The notes beneath the pieces are model-generated. The model did not search any database, was not told where the DNA came from, and saw only the letters and a program-made list of their open reading frames with translations. The position numbers and the translations under genes are program-made. From Thermophagus xiamenensis (GTDB lineage Bacteria > Bacteroidota > Bacteroidia > Bacteroidales > Marinilabiliaceae), in NCBI RefSeq assembly GCF_900112795.1, contig NZ_FONA01000007.1, positions 62,001 to 126,000 on the forward strand: a DNA stretch of 64,000 nt, written 5' to 3'. Shown in pieces: positions 28,280-37,191 of the stretch (within the stretch, counting starts at the first letter, position 1; every line of letters begins with the position of its first letter).

Positions 28280-29578
28280 ATGATACTCAACTTCAGCATA
28301 CAAAATTTTGGTCCCATAAAGGATAGGCAAACCTTATCCTTTGAAGCCGATAAATCCACGCATCTTGAAGATAATTACGTTATTCACAAAAGCGGCTACA
28401 GAATCTTAAAGATGGCTCTAATTTACGGATCAAACGCATCAGGGAAAAGCACCATTCTTCAAGCCCTCAATTTTTTAAGAGAACTAGTACTGCAACCCAA
28501 AGAAAAAAAGACGGATGAGTTCGAATTCCAACCATTCCTGTTTGACCCCAAAACCCCGCAGCAAAACACTGTATTAGGTATCGAGTTTTTGCACAACGAT
28601 GTTAAATACCTCTACGAAGTTGAGTTTTTTAGGAAAGCCATCGTAAGGGAAGTATTATATTTTTACAATCCCAAACGAGCGGTTGTTTTTAAACGAAATA
28701 CAGATATAAATAACCAGCTCACCGAAATAAAATTTGGCAGCAAAATTAAAATAGAAAAAAACACTGAACGAAATCTGGAAGCCAATACCCTTTGGAACAA
28801 CACGGTTTTAGGAGGCTTCTTAAAAACCAATGCCAACATAAAAGAACTTAAAGAAACAACCGATTGGTTTAAAAACTATTTGTATCCGCTGGTTGAACCA
28901 AGGACTTCCTTAGACGCCTTCATTACCTCAAAAATTGATCGAAACGAATTATCTAAGAAAGACGTAACAACCATATTAAAAAAAGCAGATTTAAATATTT
29001 CTGACATTATAATCCAAGAGGAAGAAGAAGAGATTCCTGATGAAATTCTGAATCTATTAAAAAATCGACTCAATGAATCTAACGGGAAAATTAAAGCCCT
29101 TGAAGAAAAAGGTAAGTTCACTTCCGTGAAAATAGAATTAGAACATACCGTTAATAATGTAAAATATTCGTTACCATTGAAACAGGAGTCGCAAGGGACC
29201 AGACGATTTTACGGTTTTGCAGGCTTATTGGCCCTACTAATAAAAAGGCCGACAGCTATTCCTATTGATGAATTAGAGTCTTCCTTACATCCCGACCTTC
29301 TTTCGCATTTTATTATCTTGTTTCTGATTAATACTAATAGTTCTCAAATTATTGCCACCACCCATAACCGAGAAATTCTGGACAATAAAGATATTTTCAG
29401 AAACGATGCCATATGGTTTACCGACAAGCAAGAAGATTCGTCTACCGATTTATATTCATTGGCGGATTTTGACAGTTCTGTAATTAGAAACACATCAAAT
29501 ATTCTGAATGCCTATAAAAGCGGAAAGTTGAAGGGTACACCCAATTTAGGAGACATCTTCATCGACCTTAATTTATGA
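28280..29578 (+). CDS. AAA15/RloA-like ATPase of a two-gene phage-defence module
   Basis: The 432-residue protein is an SMC/ABC-like ATPase: N-terminal strand NFSIQNFGPIKDRQ, Walker A GSNASGKS (50-57), a helical middle part (about 180-290), signature ESQGTRR (303-309), Walker B AIPIDELESSLH (D330, E331) and the histidine switch ATTHN (359-363). This matches the RloA/AbiLi family. Its stop overlaps the start of the RloB gene by four bases (ATGA at 29575-29578), so the two are translationally coupled. AbiL-type pairs cause abortive infection upon phage attack; the exact trigger is unknown. There is no TOPRIM domain as in OLD nucleases. Confidence 0.88.
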   Translation: MILNFSIQNFGPIKDRQTLSFEADKSTHLEDNYVIHKSGYRILKMALIYGSNASGKSTILQALNFLRELVLQPKEKKTDEFEFQPFLFDPKTPQQNTVLGIEFLHNDVKYLYEVEFFRKAIVREVLYFYNPKRAVVFKRNTDINNQLTEIKFGSKIKIEKNTERNLEANTLWNNTVLGGFLKTNANIKELKETTDWFKNYLYPLVEPRTSLDAFITSKIDRNELSKKDVTTILKKADLNISDIIIQEEEEEIPDEILNLLKNRLNESNGKIKALEEKGKFTSVKIELEHTVNNVKYSLPLKQESQGTRRFYGFAGLLALLIKRPTAIPIDELESSLHPDLLSHFIILFLINTNSSQIIATTHNREILDNKDIFRNDAIWFTDKQEDSSTDLYSLADFDSSVIRNTSNILNAYKSGKLKGTPNLGDIFIDLNL

Positions 29579-30213
29579 GAAGGAGAAGACATATAGGACG
29601 TAAAGCAGAAACAACTTATGCCTTTGTTGTAGATGGAAAATCTGAAGTTTGGTATTTGAACATGTTAAAACGTAATGAACCGAATCTCAGATTTAAAATT
29701 AAACCCGAAATACCAGATAAAAAAAACATCTCACAACAATTCGAATTAGTAAAAGAGCTGGTTGAAAAAGAGTACCCGAAAATTTACTGGATTGTAGACT
29801 TTGATCAATTATTAAAAGAAGCAAGAGAGACCCCCATAGGTCGAGAAAATCCTATTCAAAAATTTATTGAATATCAAAAAATTATTAATGAGAAATACAA
29901 AAATGTCGTAGTGATAACGAATAATCCTTGTTTGGAATTTTGGTTCCTGTTACATTTTCAAAAAACATCAAGAGTGTTTAGCACATGTGCTAAAGTTGAA
30001 GATCAGCTGAAATCACATCTTAAGGACTATGAAAAAACGCAAAGATACTACACTAAGCAAGACAATGATATTTACACTAAACTGAAACCCTATCTTAAAA
30101 AAGCTATCGACAATGCCTGCTCTTTAGGACACTTTGATTCAGATAAACCTAATAAGGCCCTAAGTGAAATGTTTTTATTTTTTGGTTCTGAAGAGATGAA
30201 ACAGCTCTTGTGA
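29575..30213 (+). CDS. RloB/AbiLii-family protein, likely effector nuclease
   Basis: The 212-residue protein has the conserved acidic pattern of the RloB family: FVVDGKSEVWYL with Glu24, YWIVDFDQ with Asp75 and Asp77, and TNNPCLEFWFLLHF (115-128). The acidic residues resemble a TOPRIM-like metal site, so it probably acts as the nuclease unleashed by the ATPase; this is inference. The N-terminus MRRRRHIGRKAE is strongly basic. It overlaps the ATPase gene by four bases. Both genes are AT-rich and isolated by long gaps, consistent with acquisition as a defence cassette. Confidence 0.88.
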   Translation: MRRRRHIGRKAETTYAFVVDGKSEVWYLNMLKRNEPNLRFKIKPEIPDKKNISQQFELVKELVEKEYPKIYWIVDFDQLLKEARETPIGRENPIQKFIEYQKIINEKYKNVVVITNNPCLEFWFLLHFQKTSRVFSTCAKVEDQLKSHLKDYEKTQRYYTKQDNDIYTKLKPYLKKAIDNACSLGHFDSDKPNKALSEMFLFFGSEEMKQLL

Positions 30214-30606
30214 TAATAACACAATAAAAAAAGTAGTTAGATTCACTTCAACCAGTTAAACCCTTTATAAGCAGAAATAATTCCAATTCTTTAGTACGGA
30301 AATTGACAAGCCCATTTGTAGAAAAACCTATCACTATGCTAGTTAAAGGAAAATAATTCCATAACAAAACAAACACCAACCCCAGACTATTTCTCAATAT
30401 TTTGAGGGCAACTTCTCAGCCTTTGAACATCACTGATATAAAATCGCCTGGCAAACAGCAACTATTATGCAGATGAATCAGTTTTCAGAGCGGAAGCCTC
30501 TCTTCTGTTATTTTGGATTTCCTATATTCTGACTAAAGCCTTCTTATTAAAATAAATTACCCCACATCACCGGTAAATTCCTTATATTGTACAATCATCA
30601 ACCTGA
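30214..30606. other. Intergenic region after the defence pair
   Basis: About 390 AT-rich bases with no recognised gene, repeat or hairpin terminator on either strand. A sequence TATATTGTAC near 30584-30593 could be a weak -7 region for the genes to the right. Confidence 0.35.
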
Positions 30607-30786
30607 ATGAACAAGACATTGAAAACAAACTTCCTAAATAAAAAGGTTCCCACACTGATACCCGAAATATTCTTAAGGGCTCGAAAGAAGAGAGCGGAAA
30701 TCACTCAATTCTTATTATTGTCTGATGCCTTAACCGGAAAAACCGGGTTCCATCCCGCTGTTACCCTTAAACCCCCAATGTTATGA
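30607..30786 (+). CDS. Possible 59-residue leader ORF overlapping the glgB start
   Basis: This ATG-started frame of 59 codons ends in a TGA that overlaps the glgB ATG by four bases (ATGA, 30783-30786), an arrangement typical of translational coupling. The product is basic (MNKTLKTNFLNKKVPTLIPE, then IFLRARKKRAEITQFLLLSD) with no known family. No SD is visible, as is usual here. It could be a regulatory upstream ORF for branching enzyme, a fragment of a lost gene or chance; codon evidence is too short to decide. Confidence 0.3.
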   Translation: MNKTLKTNFLNKKVPTLIPEIFLRARKKRAEITQFLLLSDALTGKTGFHPAVTLKPPML

Positions 30787-32801
30787 CCATGTTACCCTTA
30801 ATAGAGAAAGACGACTGGCTGCGTCCGTACGCTTCGGCCCTGGAAGCCACACATTCGCGTTACCGGGATTTACTGGAAGAAATTTGTGACGCCCATGGCG
30901 GACTTATTCACTTCGCAGAAAATCATTTGTTTTTCGGGCTACACAGCTACAGCGAAGGGTGGGTATTCCGCGAATGGGCGCCCAATGCCGAAAAAATATA
31001 TTTAGTGGGTGATTTTTCGGATTGGAAACCCGATGAATCGTTTCGCCTGCAGAGGAAAGACCATGGGATATGGGAAATTTTTCTGTCGAAAACGGTATTG
31101 AAGCATCTCGATTTTTACAAATTGTACATAGAATGGCCCTTTGGTTCGGGATACCGGATACCGGCCTATGCCCGCAGGGTGATTCAGGATTCGGAGACAT
31201 TACTGTTCAGCGCACAGGTATGGCACCCCGAAAAACGTTTTGAGTGGAACGATGAGGGCTTTCATCAATCCTTTTCGCATCCAATCATTTACGAGGCACA
31301 TGTAGGCATGGCGCAGGAAGCAGGAGGCGTGGGCACCTACCGGGCTTTTGCCGAAAATGTTTTACCCCGTATAAAGAAAGCGGGTTACAACGTGGTACAG
31401 CTCATGGCCGTACAGGAACACCCCTATTATGGCAGCTTTGGGTATCATGTATCCAACTTTTTTGCGCCGAGCAGTCGCTTTGGCACTCCGGAAGATTTGA
31501 AGTATCTGATCAACAAAGCCCACGAAATGGGGCTGGCCGTCATCATGGACATCGTCCATTCACATGCGGTAAAGAATGAAGAGGAAGGATTGAGTCGTTT
31601 CGACGGCACACTCGATCAATATTTCTATCCGGGCGAAAGAGGCTTTCATCCGGCGTGGGATTCGCGATGCTTCGATTACGGCAAGAAGGAAGTGGTGGCC
31701 TTTCTCTTGTCCAACTGTCGCTATTGGCTGGAAGAATTTCACTTCGACGGTTTTCGGTTCGATGGTGTCACCAGCATGTTATATACCCATCACGGACTGG
31801 GAAAAGCCATTTCGGGCTATGACGACTATTTTGACAACAGTCGCGACAACAACGCTTTGACATATCTGATGCTTGCCAACCACCTCATCCACAAAATAAA
31901 CCCCAATGCCATCACCATTGCCGAGGAGGTGAGCGGATACCCGGGCACGGGCGTCCCGCCGGAAGAGGGTGGCTTAGGCTTTGACTACCGGTTGTCGATG
32001 GGCATTCCCGACTTTTGGATCAAACTCATCAAAGATATGACAGACGAAGAGTGGAACATGGGAACCATTTTTCATGAGCTGACCATTCATCGCCCGGAAG
32101 AAAGAACCATCTCGTACACCGAATCGCACGACCAGGCCCTGGTGGGCGATAAAACCATTATGTTTCGACTGGCCGACAAGGAGATGTATGAATTCATGAG
32201 CAAAGAGAAACCCAGCCTCGTCATCGACAGGGCCGTGGCCCTCCATAAAATCATTCGTTTGGTTACCATAACAACGGCCAATGGGGGATACCTCAACTTC
32301 ATGGGTAATGAATTCGGACATCCCGAATGGATTGACTTTCCCCGCGAAGGGAACCATTGGTCGTACCATTATGCACGTCGTCAGTGGTCACTGGCCGATG
32401 ACCCAACCCTCAAATATGAATGGCTGGCAGCATTCGACCGTGCGATGCTCACCACGGTAACGGAGAATGACCTGTTGTCATTCAATCCGGTCTATCTCAA
32501 CCTGGCCAATGAGGGAGACAAGATACTTGCATTCAACAGAGGCGAATTTCTGATAGTCTTCAATTTTCATCCCACGCGGTCGTTTCCCGACTACGGCATC
32601 CCTGTGGCACCGGGGAAATATCAGATACTTCTCAATTCGGACCGACCGGAATTTGGGGGTTTCGACCGTATCGATCAGCAACAGCTCTATTTTGCCCGCC
32701 CTGTTGGGAAAACCCCCAACAACGGCTTTCAGCTCAAGCTGTATTTACCCAATCGCACCGGTCTGATTCTGAAAAAAATTCCTACCCCCAGGCTACACTG
32801 A
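30783..32801 (+). CDS. glgB: 1,4-alpha-glucan branching enzyme (GH13)
   Basis: The 672-residue enzyme forms alpha-1,6 branches in glycogen. It has an N-terminal CBM48 (about 40-130: GWVFREWAPNAEKIYLVGDF), a GH13 barrel with DIVHSHAVKN, the nucleophile Asp in GFRFDGVTSM, the acid Glu in IAEEVSG and the third acid in YTESHDQAL, and a C-terminal beta domain. The layout and length match the eukaryote-like GH13_8 type found in Bacteroidota. ATG 30783 is taken as start; ATG 30789 is an alternative. It converges on the synthase-phosphorylase gene with only 8 bases between stops. Confidence 0.95.
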   Translation: MTMLPLIEKDDWLRPYASALEATHSRYRDLLEEICDAHGGLIHFAENHLFFGLHSYSEGWVFREWAPNAEKIYLVGDFSDWKPDESFRLQRKDHGIWEIFLSKTVLKHLDFYKLYIEWPFGSGYRIPAYARRVIQDSETLLFSAQVWHPEKRFEWNDEGFHQSFSHPIIYEAHVGMAQEAGGVGTYRAFAENVLPRIKKAGYNVVQLMAVQEHPYYGSFGYHVSNFFAPSSRFGTPEDLKYLINKAHEMGLAVIMDIVHSHAVKNEEEGLSRFDGTLDQYFYPGERGFHPAWDSRCFDYGKKEVVAFLLSNCRYWLEEFHFDGFRFDGVTSMLYTHHGLGKAISGYDDYFDNSRDNNALTYLMLANHLIHKINPNAITIAEEVSGYPGTGVPPEEGGLGFDYRLSMGIPDFWIKLIKDMTDEEWNMGTIFHELTIHRPEERTISYTESHDQALVGDKTIMFRLADKEMYEFMSKEKPSLVIDRAVALHKIIRLVTITTANGGYLNFMGNEFGHPEWIDFPREGNHWSYHYARRQWSLADDPTLKYEWLAAFDRAMLTTVTENDLLSFNPVYLNLANEGDKILAFNRGEFLIVFNFHPTRSFPDYGIPVAPGKYQILLNSDRPEFGGFDRIDQQQLYFARPVGKTPNNGFQLKLYLPNRTGLILKKIPTPRLH

Positions 32802-32809
32802 GCCGGTTG

Positions 32810-35800
32810 TTAAAACCATCGCACCAGCCCGAAATCTTGTTGATTAGGCAAATAATCGTTTTTAGGGAACATCCGAATACCAAATTTATATGACCCCGGA
32901 AGGTTCAACCTGTATTTCATCTCGTACGAGACTACCGATCCTTCTTTCCCGGTTATCACGAAGGGTTCTTTGTGCAATACTGTTGGATAATCTCCTTCAA
33001 TAGTATCCACAATCAACATTTCCATGCCCACATCCAAATCTTCCAACTGATGAAGGTCGAGCTTCACATCAATAACATAATCATCTCCAATACCCAGCTC
33101 CTGTTGGGCAATATCGGGCATATTCACTTCCAGAATTTCAATATCATTCCATCCCGCCGTAACCCTTCGTTTCCAGTCAGAGATTTCATGTATCAATGCA
33201 CAATCGTTGGCACCCAAAGTCTTCAGCCTGAAATGCATAGGGTTATAAAAGCGGTCCAGATAATCATCGATCATCCTTCTGGTGGTAAATTGTGGCGCTA
33301 TATGAGCTACAGAATTTTTAATATACCGAATCCATCCCACAGGCAATTTTTCATCGTTTACATCATAGAAAAGAGGTACAATTTCATTTTCAAGGATACT
33401 GTAAATGGTCGCGGCATCCAGTTCATCCTGGAAGCTCTGGTTTTCAAATGACCGTTTGTCGGTAAGGCTCCAGCCGGCCTCTTCTTCATATCCTTCGTAC
33501 CACCATCCGTCGAGGACACTAAAATTGAGCACCCCGTTAAGCACGGCTTTCTGGCCACTGGTACCGGAAGCTTCGAGCGGACGGGTAGGCGTATTCAACC
33601 ACACATCTACTCCGCTGACCAACCGTTTGGCCAACTCTATATCATAGTTTTCCAGAAAAATAATCTTACCAATAAATTCCGGCCTTTTAGAGATATCGAT
33701 AACTTGTTTTATCAGGGCCTGACCTTCTTTGTCGGCAGGGTGAGCCTTCCCGGCAAAGAGAAACTGAACCGGCCGCTGCGAATCATTGACAATTTCAGAC
33801 AAACGCTCCAGGTCACGAAACAGTAAATGAGCGCGCTTATAGGTGGCAAAACGACGTGCAAAGCCAATGGTCAGTGCACTATCGTCCATGCTGTCGAGAA
33901 CTTCTACGATGCGTGATGGCGAGTCGTGCCGTTGGGTCATATTGTCTTTTAGCCTGTTTCGGACAAAATCCATCAATTTTTTACGCAAGACATGCCTGAT
34001 TTCCCATATTTTTTTATCAGGGATATCATAGATTCTTTTCCATGCATCCGGATTGGAAACATCGTTAAGAAAATTGTTGCCAAACATCTCTTTGTAGAAG
34101 TCCTGCCATTCTGAGGCTGTCCAGGTACCATAGTGCACACCGTTGGTAACATAGCCGATATGCAATTCATCCGGGAAGTAGCCGTGCCAAAGGTTACAAA
34201 ACATTTTACGGGTCACTAAACCGTGCAGTTTACTAACCCCGTTCATTTCGCCCGATGTTTTGGCTGCCAGAACACTCATGGAAAATTCCTCTTCATGGGC
34301 GGAATGGTCACGCCCCAGGTCCATAAACTCCTCCCATGTTATTTTTAACTTATCGGGTACATGACGCAAATAGACCCTAAACATATCCTCATCAAAGGCG
34401 TCGTGACCTGCCGGCACAGGCGTATGAGTAGTAAAAAGAGAAGTTGCTCTGACCACTTCGAGTGCTTCGGAAAAGTTGAACTTTTTATTGACAAGGTTGG
34501 CCAGTCGTTCAACATTGATTAAGGCGGCATGACCTTCATTGATGTGATAGAGGTCGGTCGACACCCCCAAAGCATTTAGAAGCCTGATACCTCCCATCCC
34601 CAGTAGTATTTCCTGTTTAAGGCGGTTTTCTCTGTCGCCGCCATACAGTTGGTGGGTTACCTGTCTGTCGGCAGGTGCATTACGTTCCACGTCGGCATCC
34701 AGCAGATAAAGTGCCACCCTTCCCACTTGAGCCTTCCAAACCTTAGCGTCTAAATGACGGCCCGGAAATTCAACGGAAATAAACAGCGGGTGCCCCTTCT
34801 CATCACGCACCTCTTCGAGCGGAAGCATGGAAAAATCCTGAGCCTCGTACACGGCCGTTTGTTCTCCGCTGATAGAAAGGGTTTGGGTAAAGTAGCCAAA
34901 ACGGTAAAGAAGACCTACAGCGGTCATCCTAATGCCCCGGTCGCTGGCCTCTTTCAAATAATCGCCGGCCAGGATGCCCAACCCCCCCGAATAGGTTTTC
35001 AAAACATTGGTTAAGCCGTATTCCATACTGAAATAAGCGATACGTACATCTTCAGAAAAATCACGGTCCATATATTCCCGAAATTCATGATACAATGCAT
35101 CCAGCCGGGCAACAAAACCGGCATCCTCCGCCAGCTGTGAAAGACGCTCAAAAGAGACCTTATCCAGTAACTTCACGGGATTTTTACCTACTTTTTCCCA
35201 TGTTTCAGGACTAATGTATTCAAAGAGCTCCACCATTTTGGGATTCCATGCCCACCAAAGGTTTCGGGTTAATTCATGAAGCACTTTTATGCGTTCGGGC
35301 AATTGCGATTTCACAATAAGTTTTTTCCATCCCGGCACTGCAGAGGATTCCGGAACAAGTTTAATACGTGCCCCACGCTTAACGGCAGTAAATTTATCCT
35401 GCCGGTTGTCGACAGCTTTCAGCGCCACATCATAAGCTCTATAGTAGTTTTGTATTAAATTTTTCCACTCCAGCAATCCTGCAATTTTTTCGGCATTAAG
35501 CCGAATGGCATCGATTTGCTCCTTCGTTTTTAATGTAAAGGCATTGACCAGCCCTGCAATTTTCTGAACAACTTCTGAATAGTTATTGTCGTTTCGCACC
35601 ACCACTTCTATTCCATCGTCCAGTCCACGTGAATGAAGTGAGGCCCATTGACCAAAACCGGCCAGGTTGGTCGTTATTACCGGCACCCCAAAAGCTATGC
35701 TCTCATGAGGGGTATAACCCCAGGGTTCATAATAGGATGGGAATATGGAAAGATCCATTCCTGTGAGAAGGTCGTAATAAGGCATATTAAAAATGCCGTC

Positions 35801-37042
35801 ATGGCCATCCAGAATACAAGGCACGAAAATCAAGCGTATACGTTGCGATGAATCGTTTTTCAGATGGATATCCTTAATTCGTTTAATAACCGGATCGATT
35901 GAAATATCATTTAATCCGTGTGTGAGATAAGGATTGGGCAGGGGCTCACCGCTAATTCCCGAATTGATACGTTCTTCCAGGTCAATTCTGGCACCGTAAA
36001 TTTTAGCGGGGATAAAAACAAAGGCTATAATCTCTTTTTTATTTTCATAATTTGCAGAAAGGTGTTTTAAAATATCGAGAAAGAGGTCGGCACCCTTATT
36101 ATGAAATTCGTAGAGCCCACTATTAATGACAAACAAAGCATCGTTGCTCACATCAGCCCCAGTAAGGGCATGAACCACTTCTGCCATTTTTTCTCTGGCC
36201 TTTAATCTGACGGATTGATATTCTTCGCCTTCCGGGACAATTCTGTTATCAAACCCATTGGGGGTTATAACATTTACATCATGAGCCAGGTAACGGGAAC
36301 ACTCTTTGGCAGTAATTTCGGATACTGTGGTAAAACAATCCACATTCCGGGCTGTGATTTTTTCCAGTGAGTGCTTTGAAGCTACGTTCATTTCCGCCGC
36401 TTTGGCATCGGCATCATGTTCCTGAAAATTCTGAAAAATAGATTCATTACGTTGAGCCAGCGACCGTCCCACAACAGTTCCATGCGTTGTGAAAACAGTA
36501 CCGATTTGCAGCAGATGGTCTTTCAGATAAAGAGCCCCGCTACCGGTCATCCATTCATTAAAGTGAGCCACCACCTTTTCACTTTCCGAAATGAAGAACT
36601 TATAATAGCTTTCAATAACCATCCCCACCACATAACCGAAGAGGGCCGGTTCCACATAGTCCCATTGCCCGGAAAGGCTATCAACCTTAAAACTTTCCCA
36701 CAACCTGGTGAGGATTTCATTTTTTTGAGTTATCAGCGGGCTAAAATCAATCAAAAGCACAACAGGCTTCCCCGGAATATTCCATCGGCCGGTTTTTACC
36801 TTTAATCCTTCACGATGCAGTACTTCCTGCCACTCCACAAAAAGATTATGGTCGGGCAAAAATTCGGGATTTTCACCCGGTCCACGCCACACATCGGGAC
36901 CAATAAATATCACATGGTCATTAAACTGTTCGACAAGTGTATTGGCTTTTGAGGCTAATACGGTATGGATACCACCACTCTTATTGCATACTTCCCAACT
37001 TGTTTCAAAAACAAAATCGGGTTTTAAAATATTATCTGTCAT
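32810..37042 (-). CDS. Glycogen synthase (GT3-type) fused to alpha-glucan phosphorylase (GT35)
   Basis: This 1410-residue protein joins two enzymes in one continuous frame. Residues about 1-555 are a GT3-like glycogen synthase (FETSWEVCNKSGGIHTVLAS at the start; YEPWGYTPHESIAFGVPVIT at 438-457). After a linker, residues about 580-680 are the DUF3417 segment (LHELTRNLWWAWNPK) and about 690-1250 the phosphorylase, whose pyridoxal-phosphate lysine lies in GTSGQKAVLNG (about Lys1165). A beta-sandwich ends the protein. The synthase half would extend glucan from UDP- or ADP-glucose, while the other half would release glucose 1-phosphate. In Bacteroides, as I recall, these are separate neighbouring genes. 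Confidence 0.92.
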   Translation of the reverse strand: MTDNILKPDFVFETSWEVCNKSGGIHTVLASKANTLVEQFNDHVIFIGPDVWRGPGENPEFLPDHNLFVEWQEVLHREGLKVKTGRWNIPGKPVVLLIDFSPLITQKNEILTRLWESFKVDSLSGQWDYVEPALFGYVVGMVIESYYKFFISESEKVVAHFNEWMTGSGALYLKDHLLQIGTVFTTHGTVVGRSLAQRNESIFQNFQEHDADAKAAEMNVASKHSLEKITARNVDCFTTVSEITAKECSRYLAHDVNVITPNGFDNRIVPEGEEYQSVRLKAREKMAEVVHALTGADVSNDALFVINSGLYEFHNKGADLFLDILKHLSANYENKKEIIAFVFIPAKIYGARIDLEERINSGISGEPLPNPYLTHGLNDISIDPVIKRIKDIHLKNDSSQRIRLIFVPCILDGHDGIFNMPYYDLLTGMDLSIFPSYYEPWGYTPHESIAFGVPVITTNLAGFGQWASLHSRGLDDGIEVVVRNDNNYSEVVQKIAGLVNAFTLKTKEQIDAIRLNAEKIAGLLEWKNLIQNYYRAYDVALKAVDNRQDKFTAVKRGARIKLVPESSAVPGWKKLIVKSQLPERIKVLHELTRNLWWAWNPKMVELFEYISPETWEKVGKNPVKLLDKVSFERLSQLAEDAGFVARLDALYHEFREYMDRDFSEDVRIAYFSMEYGLTNVLKTYSGGLGILAGDYLKEASDRGIRMTAVGLLYRFGYFTQTLSISGEQTAVYEAQDFSMLPLEEVRDEKGHPLFISVEFPGRHLDAKVWKAQVGRVALYLLDADVERNAPADRQVTHQLYGGDRENRLKQEILLGMGGIRLLNALGVSTDLYHINEGHAALINVERLANLVNKKFNFSEALEVVRATSLFTTHTPVPAGHDAFDEDMFRVYLRHVPDKLKITWEEFMDLGRDHSAHEEEFSMSVLAAKTSGEMNGVSKLHGLVTRKMFCNLWHGYFPDELHIGYVTNGVHYGTWTASEWQDFYKEMFGNNFLNDVSNPDAWKRIYDIPDKKIWEIRHVLRKKLMDFVRNRLKDNMTQRHDSPSRIVEVLDSMDDSALTIGFARRFATYKRAHLLFRDLERLSEIVNDSQRPVQFLFAGKAHPADKEGQALIKQVIDISKRPEFIGKIIFLENYDIELAKRLVSGVDVWLNTPTRPLEASGTSGQKAVLNGVLNFSVLDGWWYEGYEEEAGWSLTDKRSFENQSFQDELDAATIYSILENEIVPLFYDVNDEKLPVGWIRYIKNSVAHIAPQFTTRRMIDDYLDRFYNPMHFRLKTLGANDCALIHEISDWKRRVTAGWNDIEILEVNMPDIAQQELGIGDDYVIDVKLDLHQLEDLDVGMEMLIVDTIEGDYPTVLHKEPFVITGKEGSVVSYEMKYRLNLPGSYKFGIRMFPKNDYLPNQQDFGLVRWF

Positions 37043-37191
37043 TTCTACTTATTTTTCTGTTAAACATTTTATTGAAACGATATCTATCGTTCTGAATATT
37101 GTCGTTACCTCAAAAGCCAATCTGTTTCAGGAATAACAAAAAGAAAATATTTCCTTCTGTATTCAATCAATTACCATATAGCTCTGCCTTT

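Noticed and set aside
30214-30606. Transposase remnant downstream of the defence pair
   Set aside because: Translations of both strands were broken by stops and matched no family I know.
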